Assembly (NCBI GenBank): GCA_037102815.1
Contig: BTPP01000004.1
Span: 4,588,001 to 4,652,000 of the forward strand
Direction: 5' to 3'
DNA from: Neurospora intermedia
Lineage: Eukaryota > Ascomycota > Sordariomycetes > Sordariales > Sordariaceae
DNA: 64,000 nt
Part shown: piece after piece, positions 61,772 through 64,000 of the stretch
Layout of the letters: every line of letters starts with the position of its first letter
Numbering within the stretch: position 1 is the stretch's first letter
Position numbers and translations under genes: made by a program
The notes under the pieces: model-generated
Told to the model about the DNA's origin: nothing
What the model saw: only the letters and a program-made list of their open reading frames with translations
The model's database searches: none

Positions 61772-64000
61772 TAAAAAACGCCTCCCTGTCGCAGCCCAGG
61801 CAGCCACAACTTCGTGGCACTCATGTCTCACAAAGTCGCAAGGAAGGGAAAAAATCTCGCCGTCAACAAACCCTTCCCTTTTCTTCCTGCCCGTGATGCG
61901 CTCGGGATGCTGCATCTTTGCTACATCCTGTAATCTGCCTAGGGCAATTTGCCTAGGAGGCACTCCAGGCTAGCTGCACACAAGGTGTGTAACCGCTCGG
62001 GTTCACCCCGTATCAAGTACCGGGGCGAATTGAAGCTTGGCGGGCGCGCCGTTATCGTCCGGTAATTGCGTCTTTCCGTCGGGTTATTGTTTCTTCTAGA
62101 AGCGTGTCATTTGTCATTCCCGGAAAGCGCAAATGCGAGACATCGTCGATTGCTGTCGTCTTCGGCACCGGTACTGATGGTGGCTGGCATTGCGTTGCAA
62201 TGGTGGCAGCGTGGCGTAGAATTCGGGAAAGGGAAGAAAAGAAGGAAGAGGGCATGGACCTGTCTCTTCCATGTCTCGGGTTAACAATTCTTCTCTCCAT
62301 CCCCGTTTCCACATGTCTACGACCGACCGAGAAAGGAAGTCTCGTGCGACCGGTCGTTCAACTATCCTGATCAATGATTCAATTTCATGTCTCTTCTGAC
62401 CCCTCGACACTCCTAGCTTAGCCAACGAAATTCTGAATCAGAACCTTAATATGCATCCCGCCCCTCCATGAGGCCATTCAACCCCCTTCCTGTCTCAACG
62501 TCGTTGAACCCGACTTGTCCTCGCACAAAGTCTAGAGTGTGAACCTTGCCTGCCTGGATTGGAGACATTGACGCCTTCAATGATATGCCAGGCATACTGG
62601 AGCCTGTACACAACACACAATATTGCAAACCACGACGTCGACACACAACATCGACCATGGATGTAAACATTCGTGATGCCCCTGAATACGACCGACAGGC
62701 CCTGTGTCCGGACGAGAGCACCAGTTGGTGTAGATAGAGAACACAACAGGAGACAGATAGGTAAGGCATGGTACCATACTTGTCGTGATCGTTACATTTT
62801 GCCCGGAAGCACAATAAGCTCTTCCCGTCAAACACAACCGCGCCGAGTCGGAGAAAGTTGATGCGAGGGGGAGGATGGGGAAAGTTGCGAGCAGCGAGAG
62901 CGGGCATGGAAGGCCAAGATGAAGTAACATAAAAGGTTCCGGCTTGGCACTGTCTTTCTGGGTATGATTGATTGCAATCTTTGACTGAATGGCCGACTGA
63001 AGCTTCCTACGGCGAAGATAGGGGAGAGATAGAGAAGCATAATATCGCTGCACCGAGAACTACCTACCTTTACAGCAGGCGGTGTTGATGATAAAGGGAC
63101 TCGCAGTACATGCCAAGAAAGGACGCGGACAACTGGATACCGGGAATCTCGATCTTCACCTTTGTCGGCGTGAAATACTCGACTCAATGAGATGATCCTC
63201 ATGTGAAATGTGAAATGTTAATCAATTGGCGAACAACATGGAACCCAACTGCGTCCCTTGGAGGTACCTACCTATCGTGCAATCACCATATCCCTTATCT
63301 CACTCCCGGCGAGCTAGTGAAATGTGATTACATTCTTAGCTTACAGCTTTCATTCAGCTCAGATTAGCTTGGGTAAGGTAGGTACCTCTACCTACCTACC
63401 TAGTTCAGGTACCTACCAATTAACTCTACCGTAGTGGGAAAATCCATTTCTAGACATGCGTTGTGGTTGTTGGACAATAACCACAATCAATGTTTAAAAA
63501 ACAATGCATGTTTCTTACAGGGGGTAAGCGCTGTAATATAGTGTCCTTGGTTTTGGAGCCGGGTTGGGTCCGGATTTCGAAATTTCTCAAAGTTAAAGTC
63601 CTACCTTCCCCCTACTACCTAACAGTCTTTTTATCAACGGAAAGAATCAACCATTTCTTCTAGAAACGACCGAATGGCCCAGTGGCTAAGCGGTCAATGA
63701 AGTAGTTCTTCATTTTCATTCTTACTCGTAACCTTTGTTCGATTCCTGTTCGTGACCAACTTTTTGAAGCTATTCCGGAAGACCTTCTAAGTTCAAATAC
63801 CAGCTTTCACCTTAGTATCCCTTCCCTATAAAGAGGCAACTATTAAAGACCACTAGAATATAGAAGGTTATACCCTATACTTTTAACTTCTGGCGTCTTG
63901 CGAGACAATCAATGTTTAACAGACAATCAATGTTTGGAAAACAGTTCTTGTTTTCTTTACACGTGTTGTCTGCTAGCCAATGCTTGTTTAGAGCCTGGGT
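61772..64000. other. Right flank, no convincing protein gene
   Basis: Normal composition returns at once after the 8-bp duplication. Frames at 61733-61963 (minus, first ATG only mid-frame), 62052-62425 and 62446-62907 overlap each other and show no domain. A dense TACC/GGTA motif cluster lies at 63261-63275 and 63375-63420. Short AATCAATGTTTAA-type repeats occur at 63485-63510 and 63908-63945, around a tRNA-like sequence. Confidence 0.45.
63668..63757 (+). tRNA. Degenerate class-II tRNA-like sequence (Leu/Ser-type D arm)
   Basis: Has an A-box-like ATGGCCCAGTGGCTAAG as in Leu and Ser tRNAs. A 5-bp anticodon stem ATGAA/TTCAT encloses a 7-base loop with T33 and apparent anticodon AGT. A long variable arm and a B box GTTCGATTCC follow, and a T5 terminator comes just after (63761-63765). 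The acceptor and T stems pair poorly, so it is more likely a tRNA relic or the head of a tRNA-derived SINE than a working gene. Confidence 0.38.

Overview
The window is nuclear DNA from a filamentous ascomycete, most likely Neurospora or a close Sordariales relative. Pointers are short introns of 49-132 nt with CTAAC-type branch sites, genes on both strands, many dispersed TACCTAGGTACC-like motifs, and a 30 kb AT-rich island in which CpA and TpG are nearly absent and repeat copies differ almost only by C/T and G/A. That is the signature of repeat-induced point mutation (RIP).

Genic part (1-31,940). Recognisable genes: cystathionine beta-synthase (6623-8261, +), signal recognition particle receptor beta (9137-10228, -), an Akr1-type ankyrin/DHHC palmitoyltransferase (11505-13860, +), a dienelactone-hydrolase-family enzyme (18994-19908, -), a CCCH zinc-finger protein (22396-24363, +) and a NiCoT-type nickel transporter (30097-31396, +). 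Three more are of unknown function: a disordered protein (209-1081, -), a small Ser/Thr/Asn-rich membrane protein (14993-15595, +) and a small protein with a hydrophobic tail (28714-29229, +). No operon logic applies; the genes are housekeeping or orphan and are separated by long intergenic stretches.

Two further host genes are each split by a small inverted-repeat DNA transposon. A 619-bp element (17380-17998, 8-bp target duplication) sits in the gene at 16563-18428. A 118-bp Guest-like element (26100-26217, TAA duplication) sits in a secreted-protein gene at 25097-26546. In both cases the host reading frame on either side is otherwise continuous, so both insertions look recent.

Island (31,948-61,763). 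The whole AT-rich block is bounded by an inverted repeat beginning CAGAGTTGGGA and by a perfect 8-bp duplication CGTCCCCT (31940-31947 and 61764-61771). It is therefore one hAT-like DNA transposon with about 1.95 kb of its own sequence, swollen by three copies of one chromovirus (Ty3/gypsy with chromodomain, 340-bp LTRs). Copy A (32276-50826, minus) contains copy B (37830-47058, minus, duplication ATACT); copy C (52099-61413) is on the plus strand. All three are RIP-degraded fossils. The 5-bp flanks of A and C are exchanged: A has TAGTA/AAATA, and C has TACTA/TATTT, which are their reverse complements. A 20-bp tandem array of the hAT body is likewise split and flipped. Together these indicate that recombination between inverted chromovirus copies inverted the segment between them.

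Right flank (61,772-64,000) returns to normal composition. It has no convincing protein gene but holds a degenerate class-II tRNA-like sequence near 63,668-63,757.
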